From Tubulanus polymorphus (Eukaryota > Nemertea > Palaeonemertea > Tubulaniformes > Tubulanidae): a DNA stretch of 64,000 nucleotides. The DNA lies in the NCBI RefSeq assembly GCF_964204645.1, contig NC_134029.1, positions 2,179,001-2,243,000 of the forward strand, written 5' to 3'. Shown piece after piece: positions 1-21,949 of this stretch. Within the stretch, counting starts at the first letter, position 1. The number at the start of each line of letters is the position of its first letter. The notes below the pieces were generated by a model that saw only the letters and a list, made by a program, of their open reading frames with translations, was not told the DNA's origin and did not search any database. A program made the position numbers and the translations under genes.

Positions 1-30
1 TCATTGCCGGCGGCGCTTTTAAAAAAGGGG

Positions 31-37
31 TATAAAA
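31..37 (+). promoter_or_regulatory. TATA-like box upstream of PDE8
   Basis: A TATAAAA string preceded by a G run lies about 430 bp upstream of the first PDE8 ATG. A consensus-like splice donor (CCAG followed by GTAAAT) occurs near 107, so a short 5' UTR exon between about 60 and 107 is conceivable. No transcript evidence is available, and the region is AT-rich enough to yield such a motif by chance. Confidence 0.22.
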
Positions 38-466
38 TATATAAGATCAGGTTGTATTATATTAAAACATATACACTAAGCAACCCTCAGGTGTTTGCCT
101 GTTCCAGGTAAATTTACAAATCATGGCGAAATATTTACTTAAGAAGTCAGTTCGTAAAACTTGGGATTTATATGGATAACTGAACTATCTCATCTGATTG
201 ATTGATTTTACCTGACTGACCTCTGAATCGAGCAGTAAAATACAAACTAATCAAATACCGAGGCAATTATTCGCAATATCCTTTTTTCTGTATTTTTGCA
301 AACATTTTTTTCTACCTAAAAGTAGAATATTGTTAATAATCAATTGGTGAATATCGAGTTCGGATATAGAGAAGATGAATTAATTTATTCTCGTACAAAG
401 CATTAGATTTTGTGTTCAAAGGTTGTCGGAGGAAACTATCAATAAAAAACGCCGGAATATTTAAAG

Positions 467-10621
<10,155 letters not shown>

Positions 10622-10936
10622 ACCGCAGAATAGTGTTAACCGATTGATGAGCCGTCTTGTAATTATATCTATATACCGTACATACATATAAATACACTGT
10701 GTTAAAAAAAGGCTTAAACAAATCTAAACGAGTTTTAACAATTAGAATCGTTTGTGTAAATCAAATGTCGAAATCCATTTTGTAAATAAGCTTATTTTAA
10801 AAAAGACGAATGCGAACATTATTATCAATAATATTGATAGTACTAACAAATGAATATTGTATATATTATGTAAATTATATGTTTACACGTTATTCTCCTA
10901 ATCATCTCTGGTAAACATGCAAACCGTAGTCTCTAT

Positions 10937-11232
10937 TAGAACGATGACCACACTCAAACGTGGTGAACGGATAATAAGATAAAATCCCACTATCTACAGA
11001 TTAAAAGAATTTAAAAACAAGAATTTATTTATTAAATCTAAAATATTTAAAAGACACGACGTTTCGATCTCACCCTAGAGATCATCGTCAGGTGTTTACA
11101 CAAACGATTCACCTGACGATGATCTCTAGGGTGAGATCGAAACGTCGTGTCTTTTAAATATTTTAGATTTAATAAATAAATTCTTGTTTTTAAATTCTTT
11201 TAATCTGTAAATAGTGGGATTTTATCTTATTA
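10937..11232. mobile_element. 296-bp foldback (long inverted repeat) element with 12-bp target duplication
   Basis: The 12-mer CGTAGTCTCTAT occurs at 10925-10936 and again at 11233-11244, directly flanking this segment. Inside, arms of about 120 bp starting TAATAAGATAAAATCCC (10972) pair almost perfectly with their reverse complement ending at 11232. The loop around 11097-11112 is short. A single unique segment of about 35 bp (10937-10971) precedes the left arm. The inner arms carry CACCTGACGATGATCTC ... GAGATCGAAACGTCG, a pattern I recall from the ends of Penelope-like retroelements. There is no coding capacity, so it would be a non-autonomous element. The class is uncertain; the palindrome and the flanking direct repeats are directly visible. 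Confidence 0.8.
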
Positions 11233-14200
11233 CGTAGTCTCTATATATTTGTTATGATATAACGAATACTTCCTAGAGAAGGAGGTATATACGTTGACTT
11301 GATAGATAGAGCTGCACATAATTGAAGGGATTGATGCAACACTAGGTTCAGTCATTTTTTGAAGAATTTTCAAAAGTTATTTTGATAGTTTTATAGCAGT
11401 TCATGGAATTACCCTGTGTTAACTCGCCTTAATATAGGAATATTAGGTGATAACGATGCTACCAGCCTGTTCTAGATCCGCCGGAAAATAGATGTCAACT
11501 GGACATACCCCTGCATGAAATGATCTAACATAGTGTTCCACAGATCCCTTCAATTGATTTTGTGCTACTATTCGAATCATAAGATACATTTCATAAATGT
11601 GGTGTATTTTATAATGGTTTTACAGATTTTACAAATCTCTGACACCGGTTTCATAGATTATTTGAAAAACATTTCTAAAAAACTATAGTATTTAATTTTT
11701 ACGGTAGAAATTGATATTATCTAAGGGCAATGATCTATGAAACAGATCCGTTCAATTGAAAGCGGGGATAGGCCCTATACTTGTACTACTGAAAGGCCTT
11801 TTAAAGCAAACTTTTTTTGAAAACATCTGTTGCTAAATTATAGACAAATTTGTAGGTAATATGTAGTTTGGGATTTTCGTGGTTTCGAAAACGTTTTGTC
11901 TACGGTACTTAGAAGAATAATTGACGCGGTTGTGATTAAGAATAGAATTCAAAGGGAGCTATATTAAGTTCTTGTGTTGTGATCATCCAAAATGAATCAG
12001 ATGCATTATGTTCCAATAATATTATGCATTATGTATTATATACTAGTTCATTCATTCATTCACCGTATATTGTGTACATTATTCATATTTAATAACTATT
12101 ATCCACACTTTTGGATACTTGATATTTTATGAAATATTTTGGTGCTAGGATAACTCTCAACATCGTTGATATAGTATTCCTTTTCCAAAGATGCCCTCAG
12201 GTCCTGTCTACTACTAACTAGGCATCATTGTGTATGCCATACCTCTTAAATTGGTTGGGTTGTTAATCCCCATTTCCTATATGTTTCTCCTTGTTGTTTT
12301 TTTTTTTTCACTCCTCTAAAACGGCAAAGTTTTAGAAAAAGAAAACAGGATTAGCTGTGGACCATTAATCTCTGTCTCTCCTGAAGAAAACTCTAGGGTA
12401 ATATATATGGTACGAATGAAGGCAGGCAGTTTATTACTGAGGAAACAAATTCCAATAAGCCATGATATCAATAACTGAAAGTAAATTATTATTTACACTG
12501 GAAAAATTGTTAGATGAAAGATGGCCAGTTGGAGGGAAACAAGGTTTTATTCATTTTGATGTATTGTTAATGTTGTTTTATTGTATATGAATGTTAAAGT
12601 ATACCAATCACACTAAATTGTGCAAAATTTTGGGCATTCTGAGTATATTTCGGTCAGTAATCTATTGATTCTCCAGTCATTGGTAGCAAAATATTTGGCA
12701 CCTTTTTATGGTCCTTCAAAATTATCAGTGCAATACTTTTGACTTATTTATTTTTGACTTATTTAAGAAAGCACTGTTAAAATCTTGGGAGAATGAGTTA
12801 TTTCATCCACGGCCTTATTAGGGTCGGTCAGCAATGCTCTACCATTTAGTGCCAAATGTAAGGACAATACTCTCTAAGTGTTTGAATATGCCATCAAATT
12901 GCGAAATATCTACGAAATTGAAATTGTAGAATATGGATGTGATTTTTACATCGTATGGCAAGTACGAGTTTTATGTATAAAGTAATTGTAGATAATATTG
13001 ATAATAAGTAGAGATATGATAGAAAGTTCTTCCCCGGGTTCCATGATAAAATATATGTGATTTGTATGAATTCCTGCTGTTAGCTTTTTGTGATGCAGTT
13101 TGTGGCGAACCCCTTCCCTTGTGCCAGATAGATATTGTTCAAACAGTCAAGATATATGGTACATCGTTAGAGCTGGCGAGTGAATTCTTTGAGGTCTAGA
13201 TGTTGAATTCTAAATATCATTATTAGGTTTCTTAGGAATTTTGTTGTTGTCATTGTAGCATATGAAAAAATATACTGTTGTAGACTCATTGTATTAAACA
13301 ATGTTTCTGGTATTTGATTGTGGAACTGACACAGTTCGTTGTGAACTATCATTTGTTGAATAGGTTAGAACATGGACAATCGAAAAGATAATCTATGGTT
13401 AGAAGTAGAAAGTGTGCATATACAACAATTTCCTTTTGTTTCATATCAGGGGTAAGGTGCCAATTGAACAAACAGTTTGTTTCGAATATTGATCTTCCAA
13501 CTGCAAAACTTTAAAATTGATACAATTATTTGTTCAGTCATGAAAATGTCACTCACATATGTTTATAATATCTAAGTTCATCAGTTGGCTTCCGTTAGCG
13601 AATGTAAATTGTTTGTATGTGAATTCAGCTGATTTGATAAACAGTACACAGTTGTTTTAGGGATCTAATAAACTAGGAATGAATGAGGAATGTCATTCTC
13701 TGCCAATCGTACAAATAATCAATTCTGTCTCATTACGTGCTGTATTATCGATATATTTTCACATTCTAAGTTATTTGTTAACCCTTTTACTTAACAATAA
13801 ATTTGTTTGACCAACAAAAATTTTAAAGTAGATAATAAATGATAACAATCACGAAAACCTATTGTTGAGTTGGCTTTATGATTGACCGCGACAAAAGATC
13901 ACCGGTCTCTTGTTTTCTTGTGGCAATGGAACTTGCTCATAAATGGATGAGTTTTTGCTGAAATAGAATTAAAAATATGGAAATATCATTTGAATAGATC
14001 CGATTGATAGTATCTCGGTGCGAAACAGGAAATTACGGCGGTAAATATGTATGTCTACTATTTAGTTCACTGATATATTCTGCAATCATTATTCATAGGG
14101 GCAGAACGGTATAGAGAACTAACTGTGGCATGTGAGGAATACAGCTATCTTATTAGTCAGATTTCATACACCATTCAACACTATTTGTTTTGATTTAATA

Positions 14201-15749
14201 ATTGTATCAACAAGAACGCTTTATTTCAGGATCATCTGCTTTTGAAATCAATTTTCATGCGACTTATCACGACTTTCTCAGTTAATCTTTAAACATCCGT
14301 TTTATTTCCCATGATTTTCAGACCATAAATTATGAATAACACCGTAGACTGAGTTATCACTTTCTTAGGATCTCACCGGACAAATTGATTTCACTAATGT
14401 CACTGATGGCATAGTAATAAGTTGTTTCCAAAAAGTAGCACTTGGTAGACTTGCTACAAACCATGAGTGAAGTGACTTCCAGAGACCAGCAAACACAAAT
14501 TAAGAGACAGAACAGGTATTTATCATGATTGAAGTTAGTTGGCTATATTCATATCTCAAATATGACATGTTTTTATTATTTCATGTGGTGAAATACAGTT
14601 TTATCAAATCAGTGAAAGATGAAGAAGAGAATTAAATTCAGACACAAATCGTCATTAGTTTAGTTTTTAACATCGTGTTTTACATTGGAGATAAACAGGA
14701 AAAAATAAACAGTTTTTTGTAAGCTCTTTGAAGGCCATATGATCATACAGTGTTATTGAAATGCCGAGAATGCTTTTTTGTATATAACATATTTTCAAGG
14801 CTGTACTCATCATTGATTCTAAAAACATACACGTACCATATATTATTATAGTTATTATTTACATTTTCAACTATTTTTTTGAATTTTTTTTCAGAAACGA
14901 CAATTACCTACATGCATGAGTACCCATATGAACCCTGCAACCACCATGTGTCTGACTGTTTATGGTCCAACAAATCACCCCATAGTCCGACAAGTAATAC
15001 CTAGTAGTCTCATTAGAACACAGGTTTGTCATAATCTTTTCAATTATTCTGAATGAATGGAATGCAGAGTTAAAATATGACACTTAACATTACTAATACC
15101 GGTAAATGATTCGTACTATCCTTCACAAACCAGATCGTATGGACATTCGAAATTACATGTTCATAACAATAGATCATTTTAAGATTTGGCTAATGATTTG
15201 TAGTGGACCTCCCTGGTTGAAACAATTCATCCGCTCTGTAAGCTTATATCCGGTTACAATCGGGTTACAAGTGTGAACAAATTAGAATCCATAGGTCAGC
15301 GACCTATCATAACTAAAACTCAATTATTGACAATAGATTAACCATAAATTATATATAGCAAATATAAATTCTTACTAATGTAGAACTAATAAATTGCAAC
15401 TGAATTTTGAATGAAATGTCGACTCTAGTCATTGATGTCGTGTACAGTGTATTCATAGTGATAAATAAAGCTTATTTACATGAAATAAACAATTGGCTCT
15501 GCTAGTGATTGAAGTATGAACTTAATTTCAAGGTAGAATGCAATCTTTCAATTACAGAAACAAACAGGATCAAGTTTGAAAATACCCTTTTATCGAGAAA
15601 TTTCACTACTGTACATTTGGCCTACTACACATATTATATTCACAGCTAACATTACAAAAATGTGGCACCATTCGTTTTGAAAATCCCGACACAACTCGTT
15701 ACATCCGCACCGAGTAAGCATGCATACAGTACTCAATCATCACGACCTG

Positions 15750-15834
15750 GTTCCGCAGATGTTGATTTGGCTCTAGGATTTAAACGTTAGAAATGCTCTA
15801 GTTTTGAATCTAGAGTCAAACTCATCTGCGGAAC
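15750..15834. repeat. Short inverted repeat (12-bp perfect arms)
   Basis: GTTCCGCAGATG at 15750-15761 is the reverse complement of CATCTGCGGAAC at 15823-15834. Imperfect pairing continues inward through CTCTAG/CTAGAG. It could be a small foldback remnant. No function is evident. Confidence 0.5.
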
Positions 15835-16338
15835 TAGATCCATAAATACATGCAATTCTATATCAAGCACTGCACAGCAATTGAGAAAGCAAGATCTCTT
15901 AACATTCATTTACTAGAGTAATTGATAGCGTAGAAGCCGATATTCTTTGAAGGAACTGATTTGAGAGATATGAACAACGCGGGTTCATACAAACAGTCAT
16001 AGAATTCCTGTCATTCCTTCCTCGTGTGCTACTGCTGCCATTAACCGACAATACTTCAGTTTGATTTTCAACTGTTTCAAACGTACACAAGAATCTTCCA
16101 TTTAATACCCGAAATGTTTGTATGAATCCATTCTTGAGCGAAAAATGAACGTTCTGTTCTGCACAATGATGAGAATATAATAGTCGTACGTTAATATCTA
16201 TAGTAGAACTAGCTCGATAGATGACGCACGGTAAATTCTTTTAAAAACACATATTATAACCAACAAAATCACTTTTTATATCATTGGCGCATGATAAGAA
16301 AATAGAGTCCTGTTACTATTCTTATAGAATCACATTCG

Positions 16339-19300
16339 CTATGGGCCTAACAGTCGTTCAATTGCGGAGTTTACATCACCACCAGTTGAAATAAGCGCTG
16401 AAAAAAATCGATCTAATCATCATGAATAATAATAATGTGTAATTATATCGGAAGAAAAAATTAATGAATTTTTTATTGAATTCACTGACTCTTTAAACAC
16501 AGTCAGTCTCGATACTACAGAGAACTTTTCTCTATCCATACCTTGTATATTAGCAGCATTATCCAAAAATCCCATACTTCGTAACTGTTCTAATTGTGAA
16601 GCGTATCTTTGCTCTGGAGGGTCATTCTACAATAAATACATTTACCGGTAAGCCCTATAAACTCCAGGTTCCAAATTAGACTTTAGGCTCAAATCATTGG
16701 AAATTAAATGATCTTAATGACTCCTGATTTATAATAAGCCGATATCTATGGAACCCCAGTGAAGAATTTGAATAATGTATAACAACGAACCGATTGATTT
16801 TGAGGAGTTCCCATTTGTGATAGCATTTGAGACAGTAAGCCAGCCAATGCTTGATTGTTTTCCGGCGTTGGGGTTGGGGTACTCGTCGTTGATGATGTTG
16901 ATCCTACAGATGGAGTTGTTGATGATGTAGTAGTTGTTGTAGTAGTAGATGTCGTATTACTAGGAGTAGTAGTAGTTGAATTCGGCACCGGTGGTGTCAT
17001 ACCCGGCATATTAAACCTACAAATCAAAATTCCTGTTATTTAGAATAGAAACTACGTCGTTTATAACTAAATTGAATGATTTAAGACTTTTCCGAGGTTG
17101 GTGCTCTATGTGTTGTTTTGACAACTGTTATTAACAACTCCTTATAGATGACAAACCATGCAAAGCAAGCTATTGCGCATGCTCTATGCATGTCTAGGCA
17201 TGACAAGACTTACACAAAGTGTATGGCTTGGGGCTACCGATGGGTAACAAGGGCCACCAAAAGGTTCAAGGGGAATAGTTCACCGTACATACCCTCCTAA
17301 TCCAGCAGCACCGGGTAAAACTCCGGGAGCTTCTTGTTGTAATGTTTGCATGGCTTGTTGTATCTGTAGAATGGCTTCCATCGCTCTGGGATTCGTCATT
17401 AAACGTTGAACTTCCGGATTCTGCATCTATCAATTACAAACGATCTAAACTACAGAACAAGCAAAATCGAATAAACTATCAGAAATGAAAGCAAGGTGAA
17501 GAACACAAACCTGTTGTACAAAATACGGGATCTGTTCACGAATTTGTTCTTGAAGTTGTGGATTTCCGGCAAATAAAGGATTATTCATTAGGATCTGAAA
17601 TAGAACATACCGAAATTATCTCCTTTAACTTGTTCATTACCAACACTAAGTGATTGTTTGAACTATTTCATTCATCAAAGCTTTTAAAATATCCTAATTA
17701 GTTACCTTCAGGCATACTATAAATCAACATACAGTCAAAACGTCCAATAAAATAAGAACTGAAGGAAACATTTTGGTCTTGCTTTTTTTTCTTGTTGTGG
17801 AATCTTATATTTTGTAATTACAACAAGGACAGAGTGTTTTCGGTAGTTTCTGTTACTGTACCTCAGGATTAGTAGATAAGCTCTGTAACATCGGCTGCAT
17901 GTACGGTGCCTGCAACATATTCTGCATTAACTGTGGATTCTGTTGTATTTGTTGCAGTAAACTCTGCATCATCGGAGAATTCATGCCACCTACAATAATT
18001 TATACCGGTAACATCGAAATATGCTTTTATAAAAACCAAAATTGCAATAATAGAAGACTAATCATAATGACTAACCAGATCCGAGTCCCAGTCCACCAAG
18101 TCCAGCCGTGGTAGAAGTTGTATTGGTAGTTGTGGTTGAGTCAGTGCTGGTCGTAGATGAACTATTTCGTGGCGCCCAAGGGTTCGGTAATGGATCCGTA
18201 TTTTCTCTACCCTGCTGACCATTGCCTTCACCTGAAATAACAAACGAAAAATCAGTTCCATTTATACAAACCAAAAATATCTTCCGCAACGTTTAAAATT
18301 CTTCGTGATGCTGATAATTTACCCTGATTTCCACCAGCTAATGTAGCGAATGGATTTCCACCCCCGATGCTTTCCTGCGCTGCGTTCATCATTGGTTCCT
18401 GTATATCGTGGTACATACGTTGTAACGCATTAAACCCACCGGGAATACTCTGAAAATTAAACCATTCAAACAAACACAGGGTCAGTCATTTCTGGATATA
18501 AATAGTTTTCAAGAAGTTCCCAAAGGAGAAAATTTCAAATTTTGAAGAAGTGTCTGCATCACTTTTGTATCCCAATCACAGAAGACGTTCGAAATGCATT
18601 ACAAACCTCGAGATTGCTCATCGCGCGATCCTGACTTCTCATCAATTCCTGCATCATTGCTGGATGACGGGCAAGCTCCATTGTCTATTAATATAACAAT
18701 TAACAGACATTAGAATGGCTTATAAATTACAGATTTATAAACATGCAAGGATTATCATTAACTAACCTGTCTCATTAATTCAGGATTATTGAGCATGTGA
18801 CCGATTTCAGGATTTCTCTATAAAAAAAAATCCAAAAAGTCATAATTTTCAATTTTCAAGATTTATCTCGAGTCGAGACTTAAAAAGCTTCACGACATAA
18901 TCAACATACCTCGACTAGATTATTCATTTGCGGATTACTCATGATCATATCCCTCATTACTGCAGGATTACTGATGATGCGTTGTACAAGTGGATTCTCC
19001 ATCATTTGACGAAGAAAATCTGGATTTGACATCAACTATAAAACAGCACACACACAGACATACATACCGTAGAACTATACCGGTATTCCATTTTACAATC
19101 GATTCCATTTTACCTCATTCTGCATTCTTGTCTGTATATCTCCAAAATTACCCCCTCCTAGTCCCATACTACCGAGACCAGCGAGATTCTCCAGACCAGC
19201 CAGACCAAATGGATTAGCGGTAGGATTAGGAGTCGGGTTCGATGGCTGCGTGCTCACCTAGGGGAATATATAATGGAATCCGTGAGCCACTAACACTAAT

Positions 19301-21034
19301 ATATTGAACAAATTCACAATGTTTACAATGAACAATTGTTAAATTCTTTTTGAATTAGCTGAAACTTGAATGTATTTAAGCCATACATTGTACATTTTAC
19401 CCACTAAGCAAGTGTAGACATACAATACAAACAATGAATTCCTATGAATTTACAAAATCTGGCGACTTTTGAAAAATGGAATCAAGCTGATGTAACGTGA
19501 ATGTAGAATGATGAAGGGATAATAGTGAGCTTTGAGGTGATGTAAACAGACACTGCTGTAAAAACAACCAACAACAGTTTTTGATTCTCACCTCAGAAGT
19601 CGTTGAAGGAGCTGGACTCGCATCATTCGACTGAAATCATTATATCTTATCAAGTAAGATTCGGCTTTCACTTGAAATATTCCAAACATCTGTCTATATT
19701 TCATTTCGGTTTGAGAACATTCGACCGTACAAAAGCCATGTGAATATGGCAAAATATGGCAAAATTCTTGTAATTTTAGCAGCGGCTTGAGTAGGATTAT
19801 TGAAAAGTTTATAAGTTACCTGGGGAGAACTGGTAGTGGATGATCTACTGTTTGATGTAGTAGTAGTTGATCCAGATCCGGAGGTCGAATTAGTCGTGGA
19901 TGTCGCAACCTAAAATATTCATTTATTCAACATCTAATGGGGCTATTAAAGAAAACAAAGTTCCATCAGAATCCACCAAGCGTGGCTTATGTACAGACAT
20001 CAACGCTGGATTTCTTCTTTAACTCTAAGTTAACAGTAATTTCTCGCAAATCTTGATACCTTGTTTCTCCGCAGCGGCCGGGTCATTTTCGTAAAATATG
20101 ATAAAATTTATGAACAGTTCATTTCTATAGCGGCCGGGTCTGTTATGGTAAAATTGATCACGATTTAAAAAAAAGTAATGTATAGGGTAGATAGGCGGCC
20201 GGCCGGGTCAACATTTAAGCTCAGCAGAGCGGAGAAACAAGGTATCAATTTTTTTTAGCCTTATGATGAAAACCTCTCCATCATGACAGAAACTGTACCT
20301 TAGCTGACTTGATAACGAGATGAACGACGAGTCCATCCTTGATTCCGTGCGTCGTTAATTTATCGTCGTCTTTCAATATTTTGCCAGCGAAAATCAGACA
20401 CAGTTGTTCAACTGGGACTTTTCCAAATTTTTCCGATACAAGAGCTTTAAACTGTAAAGTAAGACACACTATATTAGTAAATTACATAAGACTCCTTGAT
20501 ATGATGACGATTAAAACAAAGCCCAACATAATTTTCGTTACTACTATTCTAGGGTATATGTTTTTTCTAGGAAACTGAAGGTTGGGAAATGCATAATCTG
20601 TGATAGGGAACTAATTGGCAATGGACGGGATCCAGATTTCGGTGTCATACATTTGACATTTCTTCGTTCTGCTAATCTCATGTTTAAAAGAGTATCAGCC
20701 AAGATACACAGTTAATGTGAACTAAACATTGACTGGTACAAAAACATGCCACACGACAATTGACTGACTGATACCCTAGCAGCTTCAGAGAGCTCGCCAC
20801 GCCAGCCAGTCGACTCGAACGAGCGAGATGACGGGAAAATTGACAAGTCACCATCAGTAAAATGTAAATAACACCAGAAATAAACAACAGAAAATAATGA
20901 AAATCAACACAGTCATCAATAACAATAACCTCTTTCACTCCAGCGCTCTGATTTATCTGAATTTCTTGTTTTTCTTTAGGAGTTTTCACTACAACGGTGA
21001 TCATTTCCGCGTTCGACTTATCGCAGTCGGCCAT
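16339..21034 (-). CDS. UBQLN: Ubiquilin, UBL-STI1-UBA proteasome shuttle factor, 16 exons, 594 aa
   Basis: Carries ubiquitinated or membrane-derived clients to the proteasome. Exons (transcript order): 21034-20930, 20451-20299, 19909-19820, 19630-19592, 19257-19114, 19035-18910, 18817-18767, 18684-18607, 18449-18323, 18231-18076, 17989-17862, 17594-17511, 17426-17293, 17016-16791, 16626-16542, 16397-16339. All are phase-consistent. Residues about 11-85 are the ubiquitin-like domain ([28 protein letters not shown]). Asn-Pro-Met-rich STI1 repeats follow, and the C-terminus is a UBA domain ([34 protein letters not shown]). The last 59-base UBA exon is too short to stand out as an open frame. Two Ser/Thr-rich linkers, after the UBL (about 87-116) and before the UBA, are low-complexity. 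A 5' UTR intron is likely at 21068-21256. The length matches human UBQLN1 (589 aa). Which vertebrate paralogue is closest cannot be told. Confidence 0.96.
20053..20248. mobile_element. MITE-like element in ubiquilin intron 1
   Basis: The 20-bp sequence TTGATACCTTGTTTCTCCGC at 20053-20072 is an exact reverse complement of 20229-20248, so the 196-bp segment is bounded by perfect terminal inverted repeats. Inside, CGGCCGGGTC occurs three times, giving unusually GC-rich patches in an AT-rich intron. There is no coding capacity and no clear target duplication beyond one or two bases. It sits between the first two coding exons of the ubiquilin gene. Confidence 0.75.
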
Positions 21035-21949
21035 CTTGATTCGCAGTCACCGACCTCCGTAGATTCTCTATAAGAAACGTCGACTATTCAGACTATTTTA
21101 CTGGCATCTTATCTTGAAAAATATCTTACACATACTGAGATATTATATCGAATATATAAAATATTGATTCAACGGATCTTAAAACGAATAACACTCTAAG
21201 ATATATCATATTTTCTTTAATCATCGTTTCGTAAACGATACGTTGCGTAAGCTTACCTCGTTGAAGATGGCGCTATTGTACGGTGCCCTAGAAATTTCTG
21301 GAAAATGCTCGCGGCCCTAATTGATTTCCCTCTTTTGATCCATATCGAACATTTTGAGATAAAACAGCTTCATCGCAGCAAACAGAAACACATTCTTCAT
21401 ATCTCACGAAGTGCTCGCTTATTCTTAGAATAATCGAGAATTTACCCGCACCCACTCCAAAACTACAGTCAAGATCAAAATGTAGTGATGCCATGACATA
21501 GTCGTCAGAGACGTAGACATTATTTCATCTTTTTTATAACATAAAATTATATTTTCTAAATGTTACAGAGCTTAGTATGTCCTGTACTCCTCGAGACATA
21601 AACACAAACCCTGGCAAGTGGCGATAGCGACACTAGCGCCACTAAAAGACAGCTCCGGGAACTTTCGATCATCAACTTGCGGGATGTTTGAATAAAAATC
21701 TTCCGTTTACCAAAGACAGTCAGTCCATTTGTTATCATGGTTATTGCGTTAGAAAACTGGAAAGAAGTTCTCATTTTTCCGGCCAAAGATAGTCCTTAGC
21801 CTTTCTAAATAATTCCCTTTAGTCGGGATACATGTCACAACGTCTCTACCACAAACACACACCGTACCACACGGCCACACCATAATCTATTTGTCTGAAG
21901 AAAACTTTCATGTGTAATCTAATTGTATAGGCCCTACGACTGATGACGA
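21035..21949. promoter_or_regulatory. Divergent promoter region between ubiquilin and MCM9
   Basis: The start codons of ubiquilin (-) and MCM9 (+) are 915 bp apart, head to head. On the minus strand an acceptor (TTATAG, exon resuming at 21067) and a consensus donor (GAG followed by GTAAGC, exon ending at 21257) suggest a ubiquilin 5' UTR intron, which places its promoter above 21257. AAGATGGCG, a YY1-like motif, occurs at 21264. The rest shows no open frame of interest. Confidence 0.5.

Larger units (their letters stand above)
10622..16338. other. Gene-poor interval between the PDE8 and ubiquilin 3' ends
   Basis: This 5.7 kb interval lies between two convergent genes. It probably includes PDE8 3' UTR sequence. 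It contains the foldback element at 10937-11232, a short inverted repeat near 15750-15834, and an unassigned splice-flanked open segment at 14895-15023. No conserved coding exon was recognised on either strand. Confidence 0.6.

Noticed and set aside
11112-11160. Hammerhead ribozyme in the foldback element
   Set aside because: CTGACGA, a six-base-pair stem-II-like hairpin and GAAAC are present in order. But there is an unpaired base at the stem II entry, stem III would be only two pairs, and no stem I pairing exists between the flanks. It may be a degenerate relic of an element end, but not a supported ribozyme.
21556-21786. Minus-strand open frame in the ubiquilin/MCM9 divergent interval with a repeat-like CCCTGGCAAG
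   Set aside because: No domain. The similarity to the dispersed repeat head is limited to about ten bases and may be chance.
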